Assembly (NCBI RefSeq): GCF_026113935.1
Contig: NZ_JAPEUL010000007.1
Coordinates: forward strand, 558,001-622,000
Reading direction: 5' to 3'
Source of the DNA: Marinomonas rhodophyticola
GTDB lineage: Bacteria; Pseudomonadota; Gammaproteobacteria; Pseudomonadales; Marinomonadaceae
DNA length: 64,000 bases
Positions 49,975-58,359 of this stretch are shown here, piece by piece. Position 1 is the stretch's first letter. Each line of letters opens with the position of its first letter. The translations under genes were made by a program, and so were the position numbers. The notes beneath the pieces were generated by a model. That model was given only the letters and a program-made list of their open reading frames with translations. It was not told the origin of the DNA and did no database searches.

Positions 49975-50252
49975 ATAATTCCCCTAACATTTAAGGCTAG
50001 TTGCCTATTTGAATCGAAGATGACTTTTCGCCGCCATTCCCTTATTTAAATCTTCTCAACAGAAAACTGGTTTACAGATTTAAAAATTTGTGCCGTATAG
50101 TAACTTAAAAAACCACTTTTAAGATATTGGCCTTGAGATATACTCAAAATTGATTTCAGTTATCCTATGTTTGACTAAGATTTCCAATGTCTTGTCGGCC
50201 TAAAGGTGCGATCGACAAAACCAAAGAAAATCTATTGTGTATTCTGCGAAGG

Positions 50253-50882
50253 TTAATTCCGTGCGTCTAAGGCGTTTAATAAGGCTTTTCTCTTAAAGAT
50301 TAAATGCCAGCGTTTGCCGCCCAGTTGTCGCCATAGCATGGCGGCACGGATGCCTGCCATGAGGATGGCTCGAACTTGATTGGCCACATGCGGCTGCTGC
50401 AAAAATCGACTGTCGCCTTGCACTTGGATTCGAAAAGGCAGTTTGCTTAATGTGTCTTGGTATAGGCCTGATATGGAGGCCAGCATATTTTCGTGTAAAA
50501 CGCTTTCGTAGTGAGTTTTCTTTTGTTCTATCTGGGGGATACGTTGACCAATGATAGAGAGCATCTCAGGGGCTTTAGAAAGCTTGTTTTCAAGATGAAT
50601 GAGGCTAAGAGCGTACCGTAGCGTATCTGGATTAACGCTGCTGCGTTCTTTTCCTAGCGCCTGTCGGGTAATTTTCCGGCCTAGTCCAAGGTTGCTTGAG
50701 CAATCCCATTGCCCACCATATATGTCTTCTGTAGAGGCAGCGCTAACCATTAAAATGCTGTCTAGTAATGGTTGTAAACTGGCGTTATCGACTTGCCCGG
50801 TTCTTGCTAAAATGGACACCAATTCCGCTGCCTGAAACACAGCGGACAGGGCGATGGTTTGCTCTTTTTCTCTACTACTCAC
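50253..50882 (-). CDS. hflD: High-frequency lysogenisation protein HflD homologue
   Basis: The 209-residue all-helical protein matches HflD (YcfC): EQTIALSAVFQAAELVSILA near the start, YALSLIHLENKLSK in the middle, and VRAILMAGIRAAMLWRQLGGKRW near the end. In E. coli HflD is a membrane-associated protein that affects lambda CII; its general role is unclear. It lies 17 bp after mnmA in the conserved rluE-nudJ-mnmA-hflD order. Confidence 0.92.
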   Translation of the reverse strand: MSSREKEQTIALSAVFQAAELVSILARTGQVDNASLQPLLDSILMVSAASTEDIYGGQWDCSSNLGLGRKITRQALGKERSSVNPDTLRYALSLIHLENKLSKAPEMLSIIGQRIPQIEQKKTHYESVLHENMLASISGLYQDTLSKLPFRIQVQGDSRFLQQPHVANQVRAILMAGIRAAMLWRQLGGKRWHLIFKRKALLNALDARN

Positions 50883-50899
50883 GTTTTTTCTCTCAATAG

Positions 50900-52022
50900 T
50901 TACTTGTTAAAAGCGACATTGATGATGCCACCACCAAGACACACATCATTTAGGTAAAACACCACAGACTGACCTGGTGTGATGGCGCGTTGCGGCTCGA
51001 CAAACGACACTTCAACACGACCATCGGCAAGCTCGGTGATGGTACAATCTTGGTCTGATTGGCGATAGCGGCACTTGGCTTTACAGGTGAGAGGGAAGGT
51101 GGGTTTTACCCTTGCAACCCAATCAAAATTATCGGCAATTAAGTGTGTTTTAAACAAGGATTCGTGTTGTCCACCTTGTGTCACTTTCAACACATTGCGC
51201 TCCAAGTCTTTTTCCACCACATACCAAGGATCGTCAGAATACTTCGCGAGACCACCAATACCCAAGCCTTGACGTTGTCCAATAGTGTGATACATCAAAC
51301 CATGATGGCGGCCAATTTTATCCCCATCGAGGGTTTCTATATCACCAGGTTGAGCAGGCAGATATTGCTCTAGGAAGTCTTTGAAGCGGCGCTCGCCAAT
51401 AAAACAAATGCCAGTACTGTCTTTTTTGTTGTGAGTCACTAGACCAAATTCTTCGGCTAAACGACGCACTTCAGGTTTTTCAAGTTCACCAACGGGAAAG
51501 AGGGTTTTGGCAATTTCATCTTTCCCAACAGCGTATAAAAAGTAGCTTTGATCTTTATTGCCATCTAAGCCCTTTAATAATAAAGGTTCGCCGTTTTTTT
51601 CGCCGCGGCGAACATAGTGGCCTGTGGCTATGTAGTCAGCGCCCAATGCTAAGGCGTATTCTAAAAAGGCTTTAAATTTAATTTCTTTGTTGCATAAAAT
51701 ATCTGGATTGGGTGTACGGCCAGCTTTGTACTCAGCAAGAAAGTGCTCGAAAACATTGTCCCAATATTCTGCGGCAAAGTTGGCCGTGTGCAGTTTGATG
51801 CCTAATTTATCCGATACCGCTTGTGCATCTGCAAGATCGTCTTTTGCGGTGCAATATTCTGTACCATCGTCTTCGTCCCAGTTCTTCATGAACAGACCTT
51901 CAACCTGATAGCCCTGCTGCATCAAGATAAGTGCAGACACAGAGGAATCAACACCGCCAGACATACCGACGATGACTTTTTTTGAATGGTTTGCGATGTT
52001 CGCAGTAGGAACTCTCTTTCAT
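50900..52022 (-). CDS. mnmA: tRNA-specific 2-thiouridylase (frameshift in A/T run at 51977-51983)
   Basis: The open frame starts at [12 protein letters not shown] and so lacks the first beta strand of the ATP-pyrophosphatase fold. Removing one base from the seven-base run restores [14 protein letters not shown] and a start at 52022, for 373 residues. The PP-loop SGGVDSS, the first catalytic Cys ([11 protein letters not shown]) and the second ([12 protein letters not shown]) are present. MnmA forms the 2-thio group of wobble uridine in Lys, Glu and Gln tRNAs. Confidence 0.93.
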
Positions 52023-52098
52023 GCGTTGTTGTGTCTCGACTGTAATTTCGTAAGGCGAAGAGGCGTTGCCTCAAATGAATATAATATTTGCTATTGTA

Positions 52099-52578
52099 TC
52101 ACTTTCTTTGTGTCGGCATAGGCCGAAGAAACTGATCGGACAAAAAGCTTAAAGGAATAATGGGGTTATTCAATGAATCTTCAATGCAGGCGCGAATTAA
52201 CGGACTACGATGAGGTAACTCGAGTATTTCTTCATAGCTGAACCAGTGGCTGGAAACGATGTCTTCATCAAGCGGCTCATTGCTTTCACTTACGGCTTCA
52301 CAGACAAAGCACAGGCGATGAAAAGTGTCGGCCCCTTCATAAGGGGTGAAGGCATAAATACCCAGTAAGCCGATGGGTTTTACTAGCCAGCCAGACTCTT
52401 CTTTTGTCTCACGAATCACGGCGTCGATGACGCTCTCATTATTTTCGACGTGGCCCGCTGGTTGGTTTAGGACGAGTTGACCGTCTTGCCACTCTTTCAC
52501 CATGAGAAAACGCTGGTCTTTTTTCACTAAGGCGGCGACGGTTAGATGAGGCAGCCTTTCTCTTTCTTTGTTCTTCAA
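52099..52578 (-). CDS. nudJ: Nudix hydrolase NudJ-like
   Basis: The 159-residue protein has a complete Nudix box, GX5EX7REUXEEXGU, at GHVENNESVIDAVIRETKEE continuing SGWL. Its position between rluE and mnmA matches E. coli nudJ, a thiamine/nucleotide pyrophosphatase. It starts at TTG 52578 with GAGGTGA about 8 bp upstream. It overlaps the annotated 3' end of rluE by 140 bp, which may be a sequence artefact. Confidence 0.88.
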   Translation of the reverse strand: MKNKERERLPHLTVAALVKKDQRFLMVKEWQDGQLVLNQPAGHVENNESVIDAVIRETKEESGWLVKPIGLLGIYAFTPYEGADTFHRLCFVCEAVSESNEPLDEDIVSSHWFSYEEILELPHRSPLIRACIEDSLNNPIIPLSFLSDQFLRPMPTQRK

Positions 52579-53149
52579 AATGAGTCACCTCTTTCAATAA
52601 ACTATCGGTTGGTGCTATGTAATTCCATTGGCCTACGGGAGTGTTTTCTAGGGTATAAGGACCAATAGCATAGCGAATGAGTCTAAGTGTAGGAAAGCCG
52701 ACAGCGGCTGTCATTCGGCGGACTTGTCGGTTTTTTCCTTCGCGAATTTGCAATGACAACCAGCTAGTGGGAATGTTTTCCCTGTGTCTGACTGCTGGTA
52801 TTCTTTCCCAAACATTAGGTTCCGCTATGCGTTCAGCATGAGCTGGTTTCGTCAGCCCATCTTTCAGTTCGACACCTTGTTTTAGTTTGTCTAACGCGTC
52901 GTCTGATATTTCTCCTTCCACTTGAACCCAGTAAGTTTTGGGCAGTTTGAAGTCTGGGGAGGCGATAATATGCTGCAGTGTCCCTTGATTCGTGAGCAGT
53001 AATAATCCTTCCGAGTCAAAGTCTAGCCGCCCAGCAGGGTAAAACTCTGGTATGTCGATATAGTCGGCTAGGGTAGATTTATCGCCTTCAGCAGAAAACT
53101 GGCTGAGTACTCGAAAGGGTTTGTTAAATAAAATTAAGTTGGAAGACAT
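52439..53149 (-). CDS. rluE: 23S rRNA pseudouridine synthase RluE-like
   Basis: The 236-residue protein starts MSSNLILFNKPFRVLSQFSA and has the catalytic segment YPAGRLDFDSEGLLLLTN with the nucleophilic Asp, plus EGKNRQVRRMTAAVGFPTLR. The core aligns with E. coli RluE (pseudouridine at 2457 of 23S rRNA). The last ~45 residues (after THF) are an unusual basic tail overlapping nudJ. One missing T in the TTTT at the THF position would instead give a TGA stop overlapping the nudJ TTG. Confidence 0.88.
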   Translation of the reverse strand: MSSNLILFNKPFRVLSQFSAEGDKSTLADYIDIPEFYPAGRLDFDSEGLLLLTNQGTLQHIIASPDFKLPKTYWVQVEGEISDDALDKLKQGVELKDGLTKPAHAERIAEPNVWERIPAVRHRENIPTSWLSLQIREGKNRQVRRMTAAVGFPTLRLIRYAIGPYTLENTPVGQWNYIAPTDSLLKEVTHFEEQRKRKAASSNRRRLSEKRPAFSHGERVARRSTRPKPTSGPRRK

Positions 53150-53184
53150 GGGTTCTATGTGTGTTTAAGGCGAACGGAAAGCGT

Positions 53185-53237
53185 AAAAAAAACGCGAAAA
53201 AACACGTATCTTACTCCTCAGGGTTAAGGAGTAAGAT
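53185..53237 (-). terminator. Rho-independent terminator after cspD
   Basis: ATCTTACTCCT (53208-53218) pairs perfectly with AGGAGTAAGAT (53227-53237). In the minus direction it is followed by two T-runs. Confidence 0.72.
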
Positions 53238-53273
53238 AGCAAATCCGTACGAGGATAGCGATGACGTTTTGTT

Positions 53274-53528
53274 TTAAGCTGGCTGCGCTTTTTTGTCGAT
53301 GGAATGAGTATCCTCTTGTTTCGTTGTGATGGGATTAATCTCTATAGCGTGCAGACCCCTTTCTCCAGGCTCAACATTAAACGTTACTGTCTGTCCTGCT
53401 TTGAGGGTTTTATAGCCTTCGACATTGATTGCCGAATAATGAATAAATAAATCTTCATTAAAATCCTCTGAGACAATAAATCCGTAGCCTTTTGCGTTGT
53501 TAAACCACTTCACTGATCCGTGATGCAT
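53274..53528 (-). CDS. cspD: Cold-shock-domain protein CspD-like
   Basis: The 84-residue protein has both RNA-binding motifs of the cold-shock fold, KGYGFI and DLFIHYSA, after MHHGSVKWFNN, and a short polar tail. AAGGAG precedes the ATG. Divergent position next to clpS-clpA is the conserved place of cspD in gammaproteobacteria; E. coli CspD inhibits replication in stationary phase. Confidence 0.9.
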   Translation of the reverse strand: MHHGSVKWFNNAKGYGFIVSEDFNEDLFIHYSAINVEGYKTLKAGQTVTFNVEPGERGLHAIEINPITTKQEDTHSIDKKAQPA

Positions 53529-53851
53529 GAGTTACTCCTTACGACTCTGATCGTTGTAAAACGTCTAACCATATAGTTGCCTGCATCATCAAAAATGCGC
53601 CATGATGTTGCTGGACACCTTAAAAATTCAACTCGAATAGCGTAGATTTCTAAATAGGTGCAACTTGTTTGTGTTGGATCAATGCTAGAATTTTACCCAT
53701 AAACATTGATTACACATTTAGTTACCCCAATAAAGAGCGTAGAAGCCCTTTTAGGATTTGTAAAATCCAAGTAGCTAAGTGTTGCGTATATAAGTCGTAA
53801 TGCGTCAAGTTTGGCAAATTACGTAAAAAATTGTAGCCTCAGAGGCATGGG
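53529..53851. other. Divergent intergenic region, cspD-clpS
   Basis: These 323 bp contain no gene. A 6-bp dyad, GGATTT-GTA-AAATCC, lies at 53754-53768. Promoters for both genes are expected here but none stands out clearly. Confidence 0.4.
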
Positions 53852-54198
53852 ATGATTGTAGATCAACAAATTAGACTAATATCAGAAGACGAGCAGCACG
53901 GACACTCCAATATCGCGATTGCTCCTGAAGAAACAGAATTAAAACCGCCTTCCATGTATCAGGTGGTGTTGTTTAATGATGACTATACGCCAATGGATTT
54001 TGTCGTGTTTGTATTACAACGTTTTTTTCTATGGATGGGGAGAAGGCCAAGCAGGTAATGTTAGAAGTGCATACAAAAGGCAAGGGTGTTTGTGGTATTT
54101 ACCCTTTTGATATTGCCGAAACTAAAGTCGCAATGGTACAACAGTTCGTGGAACAAAATGAGCACCCCTTAATGTGTGACCTACAAAAGGTCGACTGA
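53852..54198 (+). CDS. clpS: ClpA adaptor ClpS (frameshift in T-run at 54022-54028)
   Basis: The frame breaks in seven T's; adding one T restores [20 protein letters not shown] and a stop at 54198, for 115 residues. ClpS landmarks are present: [16 protein letters not shown] forms the N-degron pocket, followed by [17 protein letters not shown]. It delivers N-end-rule substrates to ClpAP. ClpA starts 20 bp downstream. The aat gene 5 kb away makes N-degron substrates, so writer and reader of the bacterial N-end rule are both here. Confidence 0.93.
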
Positions 54199-54218
54199 TT
54201 CAGAGTGAGGGAATAGCA

Positions 54219-56474
54219 ATGTTAGATAAAGAACTAGAACAAACCCTGAATATGGCTTTTAAAGCGGCGCGTGACAAACGCCATGAATTTATGACGGTGG
54301 AGCATTTATTACTCGCTCTTATTCACAACGGCGCTGCTTCAAGCGTCCTAAAAGCGTGCGGTGTTAATTTAGAGACTTTAAGTCGGGAGCTTGAGGAATT
54401 TGTCAACAGTACAACACCTCTGATTCCAGAAAATGATGAAGAGCGTGAAGTACAGCCTACGCTAGGCTTTCAGCGTGTATTGCAGCGTGCCGTTTTTCAT
54501 GTTCAATCATCAGGCAAACGAGAAGTCACTGGTGCTAACGTATTAGTGGCTATTTTTAGTGAACAAGAAAGCCAAACGGTTTATTTATTAAAACGCCACG
54601 GTGTGGCGCGTATTGATGTGGTTAACTACGTTGCTCATGGTATTTCTAAGTTAGGTGATTCTTCCTCGCATGAAGCGGAGCACGATGATGAAGCAGACGA
54701 TTCTGTCGCGGCGCCGTTGCAAAAATTTGCGACCAACCTAAACGAAGAGGCGAAAGCAGGTAAAATCGATAAGCTAATTGGTCGAGAATATGAAGTCGAG
54801 CGGGTGATACAAACCCTTTCACGTCGCCGTAAAAATAACCCCTTGCTTGTTGGCGAATCCGGAGTCGGTAAAACAGCCATTGCTGAGGGGCTAGCAAAAC
54901 GAATTGTAGATGGACAGGTTCCTGATGTGATTGCAGATGGCGTTGTTTATTCGCTTGATTTAGGCGCTTTACTCGCTGGCACAAAATATCGCGGAGATTT
55001 TGAAAAGCGTCTAAAGCAATTGCTAGGCGATTTGAAAAAACTGCCCAACGCTATTTTGTTTATCGACGAAATTCACACCATTATTGGTGCGGGGGCAGCC
55101 TCTGGTGGCGTGATGGATGCCTCCAATTTGCTTAAACCCGTGCTCAGCTCCGGTGGTTTGCGCTGTATTGGTTCCACCACTTTCCAAGAGTTTCGCGGTG
55201 TGTTTGAAAAAGATCACGCTTTGGCTCGTCGTTTTCAGAAAATCGATGTCAATGAGCCAAGCGTAGACGATACCTATCAAATTTTGAAAGGCATTATTGG
55301 GGCCTTTGAAGAGCATCATAAGGTGAAATATGAAGAGCCTGCTTTGTTGGCGGCGGCTGAATTGGCGCAGCGTTATGTGACAGATCGCCACATGCCAGAC
55401 AAAGCCATTGATGTTATTGATGAGGCTGGGGCTTATCAGCGTTTGCAACCAGAAGGCAAGCGTAAGGCCATTATCACGGTTGCCGATATTGAAGACATTG
55501 TTTCTAAGATTGCTCGGGTGCCTGTAAGGGCGGTTAACTCTGATGATAGACAAGTATTGTCTAATTTAGAGCGTAACTTGAAAATGGTGGTGTTTGGACA
55601 AGATAAAGCCATTGATTCTTTGTCTTCAGCGATCAAGTTGTCGCGTGCGGGATTGAAAGCAGAGCAAAAACCAATTGGTTCTTTCCTTATGGCCGTGCCT
55701 ACGGGTGTCGGTAAAACCGAAGTCACCAAGCAACTTGCTAAGCAGTTGGGCTTGGAGTTAATTCGTTTTGATATGTCGGAGTACATGGAGCGACATGCGG
55801 TGTCTCGATTGATTGGCGCGCCTCCAGGTTATGTGGGGTTTGATCAAGGCGGTTTGTTAACGGAAGCCGTAACTAAGAACCCACACAGTGTTGTGCTGTT
55901 GGATGAAATCGAAAAAGCGCATCCAGAAGTCTTTAACTTGCTATTGCAGGTAATGGATCACGGTACTTTGACCGACAATAATGGGCGTAAGGCGGATTTC
56001 CGCAATGTGATCTTGGTGATGACATCGAATGCGGGAGCAGAAGAATTAGCCCGACGTTCGATAGGCTTCTCTAGTCAAGATAACTCTACTGATGGTATGG
56101 AAGTGATTAATCGTACTTTTACGCCAGAATTTAGAAACCGTCTTGATGCGGTGATTCAGTTCCAGCAGTTAGATGAACGCATTATCTTTAATGTCGTGGA
56201 TAAGTTCTTGGTGGAGCTACAGGCTCAGTTGGACCCTAAAGGTGTCTTGTTGGAGGTCTCAGACACCGCCAGAGGCTGGTTGGCAAACAAAGGCTACGAT
56301 CGTCAAATGGGCGCACGTCCAATGGCTAGGGTCATTCAAGAGCATCTGAAAAAGCCGTTAGCGGATAAGATACTGTTTGGTGACCTACATGACGGCGGTC
56401 ATGTTAAAGTGGCTCTGGATGAGAAAAGTGATGAACTGAAATTCGAAGTGATCAAAGAGGAAGTGGTTCATTAA
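54219..56474 (+). CDS. clpA: ATP-dependent Clp protease ATPase subunit ClpA
   Basis: The 751-residue AAA+ unfoldase has a double Clp-N repeat (residues 1-140), ATPase 1 with Walker [10 protein letters not shown] near residue 212, and ATPase 2 with PTGVGKTE near 492. The pore loop KYRGDF and the sensor/arginine segment [10 protein letters not shown] are present. It lacks the ClpB middle domain, supporting ClpA. It feeds proteins to ClpP. The stop is only 33 bp from the IS110 boundary. Confidence 0.96.
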   Translation: MLDKELEQTLNMAFKAARDKRHEFMTVEHLLLALIHNGAASSVLKACGVNLETLSRELEEFVNSTTPLIPENDEEREVQPTLGFQRVLQRAVFHVQSSGKREVTGANVLVAIFSEQESQTVYLLKRHGVARIDVVNYVAHGISKLGDSSSHEAEHDDEADDSVAAPLQKFATNLNEEAKAGKIDKLIGREYEVERVIQTLSRRRKNNPLLVGESGVGKTAIAEGLAKRIVDGQVPDVIADGVVYSLDLGALLAGTKYRGDFEKRLKQLLGDLKKLPNAILFIDEIHTIIGAGAASGGVMDASNLLKPVLSSGGLRCIGSTTFQEFRGVFEKDHALARRFQKIDVNEPSVDDTYQILKGIIGAFEEHHKVKYEEPALLAAAELAQRYVTDRHMPDKAIDVIDEAGAYQRLQPEGKRKAIITVADIEDIVSKIARVPVRAVNSDDRQVLSNLERNLKMVVFGQDKAIDSLSSAIKLSRAGLKAEQKPIGSFLMAVPTGVGKTEVTKQLAKQLGLELIRFDMSEYMERHAVSRLIGAPPGYVGFDQGGLLTEAVTKNPHSVVLLDEIEKAHPEVFNLLLQVMDHGTLTDNNGRKADFRNVILVMTSNAGAEELARRSIGFSSQDNSTDGMEVINRTFTPEFRNRLDAVIQFQQLDERIIFNVVDKFLVELQAQLDPKGVLLEVSDTARGWLANKGYDRQMGARPMARVIQEHLKKPLADKILFGDLHDGGHVKVALDEKSDELKFEVIKEEVVH

Positions 56475-56524
56475 ACGGTCACAAAACGAATTCTGTTGAT
56501 CTTGTAGATACCATCTCTCCTGAC

Positions 56525-56559
56525 CAGCCTCAAGTTTTTATTTAACTAACTTGAGGCTG
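56525..56559. terminator. Hairpin at the transposase 3' end
   Basis: CAGCCTCAAGTT (56525-56536) pairs perfectly with AACTTGAGGCTG (56548-56559), spanning the transposase stop codon. It could end transposase transcription or block read-through between clpA and the element. Confidence 0.6.
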
Positions 56560-57528
56560 ATATTCTGTTTGATTCTTAACAACGCCAAAACATATTTGTG
56601 ACAGCTTTCTCATCGCTGCACCTAGCGCCTGCATTTTTGTTTTGCCTTGCTTTAGTAGTCTCGTCTTCTGCGCTTTTATATCGGTATTGTGTTGACCAGC
56701 TACGATTGCGGCCATATACAATTTCGCTCTGATATAGCCTGGCCCTTCCTTACTCAAGGTTGTTTTTCCTGCCCGTTTACCAGATTCGTTGTGCTTGGGG
56801 ATCAAGCCTAAATAAGAAGCCAGCTGTTTCGCGCTCTTAAACCGCTTACACGCCAGCAAACAAACCATTATTCGGGATGTTACTTCACCAACACCATTTA
56901 TGCTTTCAAGTAATTGGCGGTTCTTCTTCAATTGAGGATGCCTGTCAATATGCTCATCGATTTCATTTTTGAGTTTATCAATTTCAGCCTTTAACACTGC
57001 TATCATATCTTTGAGAGATTGAGCGACCCGAGCGGATGCGCCTGAAAATCCTACCGCTTCATAACGGTTTTCTTCACGCTGTAAATCTTGCTCTAGCGCT
57101 TCAAGTCTACGCATCATTGCCTTTAGTTCTCTTGCTTCTACCGGCTCTGGCTGCCAGCTTGAAAGTGAATGTTGTTGGTCATGACCATAGCGAGCTAGCA
57201 TTGTGGCGTCTGATTTATCAGTCTTATGAACTAGCCCTAATGATTTTGCATATTGTTTTGCTTTTCCAGGGTTTACATGTAAAAGAGTAAATCCTTGAAC
57301 ATATAAAAAATACATCAAAGGTTCGCTATAAATACCAGTAGGCTCTGTCGTAATAACAATATTCTGAGCTTCTAGCCCTGTATTCTTTAGCACCCAGTCA
57401 ACTAATTCTTGATAGCCTTGTTTTGTGTTCTTTAAGACCTTGGTTTTCTGCTTATTTTTGACCAAGTCGCGTAACCAACTAACATCTAACTTTTCTTTAC
57501 CAACATCAATGCCAATAAAAGCCTTCAT
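56542..57528 (-). CDS. IS110-family DEDD transposase/recombinase
   Basis: The 328-residue protein begins MKAFIGIDVGKEKLDVSW with the first Asp of the DEDD RuvC-like site. TTEPTGIYSEPLMYFL supplies the Glu, and KTDKSDATMLARYG the final Asp residues. A central coiled-coil follows (about 120-190), then the Transposase_20 domain (SINGVGEVTSRIMVCLLA, LASYLGLIPKHNESGKRAGK) with the catalytic-Ser region. It is intact and probably active. IS110 recombinases are guided by a bridge RNA from the element's own noncoding end. Confidence 0.93.
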   Translation of the reverse strand: MKAFIGIDVGKEKLDVSWLRDLVKNKQKTKVLKNTKQGYQELVDWVLKNTGLEAQNIVITTEPTGIYSEPLMYFLYVQGFTLLHVNPGKAKQYAKSLGLVHKTDKSDATMLARYGHDQQHSLSSWQPEPVEARELKAMMRRLEALEQDLQREENRYEAVGFSGASARVAQSLKDMIAVLKAEIDKLKNEIDEHIDRHPQLKKNRQLLESINGVGEVTSRIMVCLLACKRFKSAKQLASYLGLIPKHNESGKRAGKTTLSKEGPGYIRAKLYMAAIVAGQHNTDIKAQKTRLLKQGKTKMQALGAAMRKLSQICFGVVKNQTEYQPQVS

Positions 57529-57717
57529 CTCTATCTACTCCCCTTGTACATGCAGCATCACCCTTACTTGGGGTGCTAGGATACCATTCAGTTTAATGGA
57601 GGTTAGGAAATCAGGACCAATCTACAAAACAGCATCTTTGTGCTCAGGTCGCGCACGAGCCTCACCGATTTCCCGATGCGATAAGTGCTAGCTAAACACT
57701 CATCAAGAAGAGATACA
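57529..57717 (-). ncRNA. Candidate IS110 bridge RNA in the left end
   Basis: Reading toward the transposase, four guide-like segments occur in the expected order. Left target guide GCGCGACCT (57654-57646) matches the target flank GCACGACCT at 8 of 9. Right target guide TTTTGTAG (57629-57622) is complementary to CTACAAGA at 7 of 8. Left donor guide ATGGTATC (57587-57580) equals the element right end ATGGTATC. Right donor guide TACAAG (57548-57543) is complementary to CTTGTA at the left end. A hairpin, CACCC/GGGTG, separates the two donor guides. RNA ends are not determined. Confidence 0.72.
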
Positions 57718-57792
57718 AGGTCGTGCTTTAGCGCGTCAAGGTTTTTGGTTTGGTGTTATCGGGCTTTTGGCGGCCTAAAGGCCGACCTACAG
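57718..57792. repeat. REP/BIME-like pair of inverted arms, one arm split by the IS
   Basis: Arm 1 (from 57719) contains CGTGC-TTTA-GCGCG; arm 2 (57771-57784) contains CGGCC-TAAA-GGCCG, in inverted orientation. Each folds into a 5-bp stem with a four-base loop, and the two stems differ by compensatory changes, as in REP/BIME units. Arm 1 is completed by TTGTAG at 56502-56507 on the far side of the element. Confidence 0.72.
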
Positions 57793-57800
57793 GTATTAGA

Positions 57801-57839
57801 GACATAAAAAAACCGGACTCAGTCCGGTTTTTTTATGTC
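57801..57839. terminator. Terminator downstream of infA
   Basis: A perfect 19-bp inverted repeat with one central base: GACATAAAAAAACCGGACT (57801-57819) and its complement (57821-57839). T-runs occur in both directions. It is the native infA terminator and could also have served clpA before the IS insertion. Confidence 0.92.
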
Positions 57840-57875
57840 ATCGATTTAAGTAGACCGATTGAGGGTTACTTAACA

Positions 57876-58094
57876 TTAACGAGCGCGGTACACGATACGG
57901 CCTTTTGAAAGATCGTATGGTGTTAACTCAACTTTTACCTTATCGCCAGTTAAAATACGGATATAGTTTTTACGCATTTTTCCAGAGATATGAGCAATTA
58001 CAACGTGTCCGTTTTCTAATTCGACACGGAACATGGTATTAGGCAACGTATCAATGATAGTGCCCTCCATTTCTAAGCCTTCTTCTTTTGCCAC
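57876..58094 (-). CDS. infA: Translation initiation factor IF-1
   Basis: The 72-residue OB-fold protein ([20 protein letters not shown] ... [20 protein letters not shown]) is nearly identical in pattern to other proteobacterial IF-1 proteins. The start codon is GTG 58094 with AGGA upstream. It binds the 30S A site with IF-2 and IF-3. Its usual neighbours clpA and aat flank it, with the IS110 element on the clpA side. Confidence 0.97.
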   Translation of the reverse strand: MAKEEGLEMEGTIIDTLPNTMFRVELENGHVVIAHISGKMRKNYIRILTGDKVKVELTPYDLSKGRIVYRAR

Positions 58095-58127
58095 AATAAG
58101 TGTCCTATGGTGTTAATACTTACATTT

Positions 58128-58165
58128 AGAGAGCTTTGCACGACTTAACGTCCTGCAAAGCTCTC
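58128..58165. terminator. Hairpin between aat and infA
   Basis: GAGAGCTTTGCA (58129-58140) pairs perfectly with TGCAAAGCTCTC (58154-58165). There is no T-run. It may end aat transcription or lie in the infA leader. E. coli has a serine tRNA gene here; I see no tRNA in this window. Confidence 0.5.
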
Positions 58166-58359
58166 ATTTAGTAGGCGCTGCTGTTACAGTGTGTCGCGCT
58201 ACTTTTGTCAGTTTAGTGCTGCTCTATATCGGTTAGGCACTAATTATCACGTGCATTAAGCAACGCCTGAATTTTGATCGAGCGTATTTTGCCTAAAAAC
58301 ACAGCGTAAGGCAAACCTAGTTGTGCGCTTATCGCCTCTATTTTTAGTGATTCTCTTAC

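Larger units (their letters stand above)
56508..57717 (-). mobile_element. IS110-family insertion sequence, complete, inserted in a REP-like repeat
   Basis: A 1210-bp element read on the minus strand. Both junctions show the dinucleotide AG on the plus strand (CT in transposase orientation): 56506-56507 and 57718-57719. Deleting 56508-57717 and one AG joins TTGTAG to GTCGTGC and recreates a REP arm matching its inverted mate at 57771-57792. There are no terminal inverted repeats, as expected for IS110, only subterminal similarity (ATCTCTCCTGA / ATCTCTTCTTGA). It holds one transposase gene and a 189-bp noncoding left end containing a bridge-RNA candidate. Confidence 0.82.

Noticed and set aside
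50192-50216. Third REP-like copy upstream of hflD (TGTCGGCCTAAAGG region)
   Set aside because: It shares CGGCCTAAAGG with the 57.7-kb repeat, but the other half of the stem does not pair; probably chance or a decayed copy.
58095-58359. tRNA gene between infA and aat, as in E. coli
   Set aside because: I could not fold a cloverleaf or find a T-loop; only a simple 12-bp hairpin is present.
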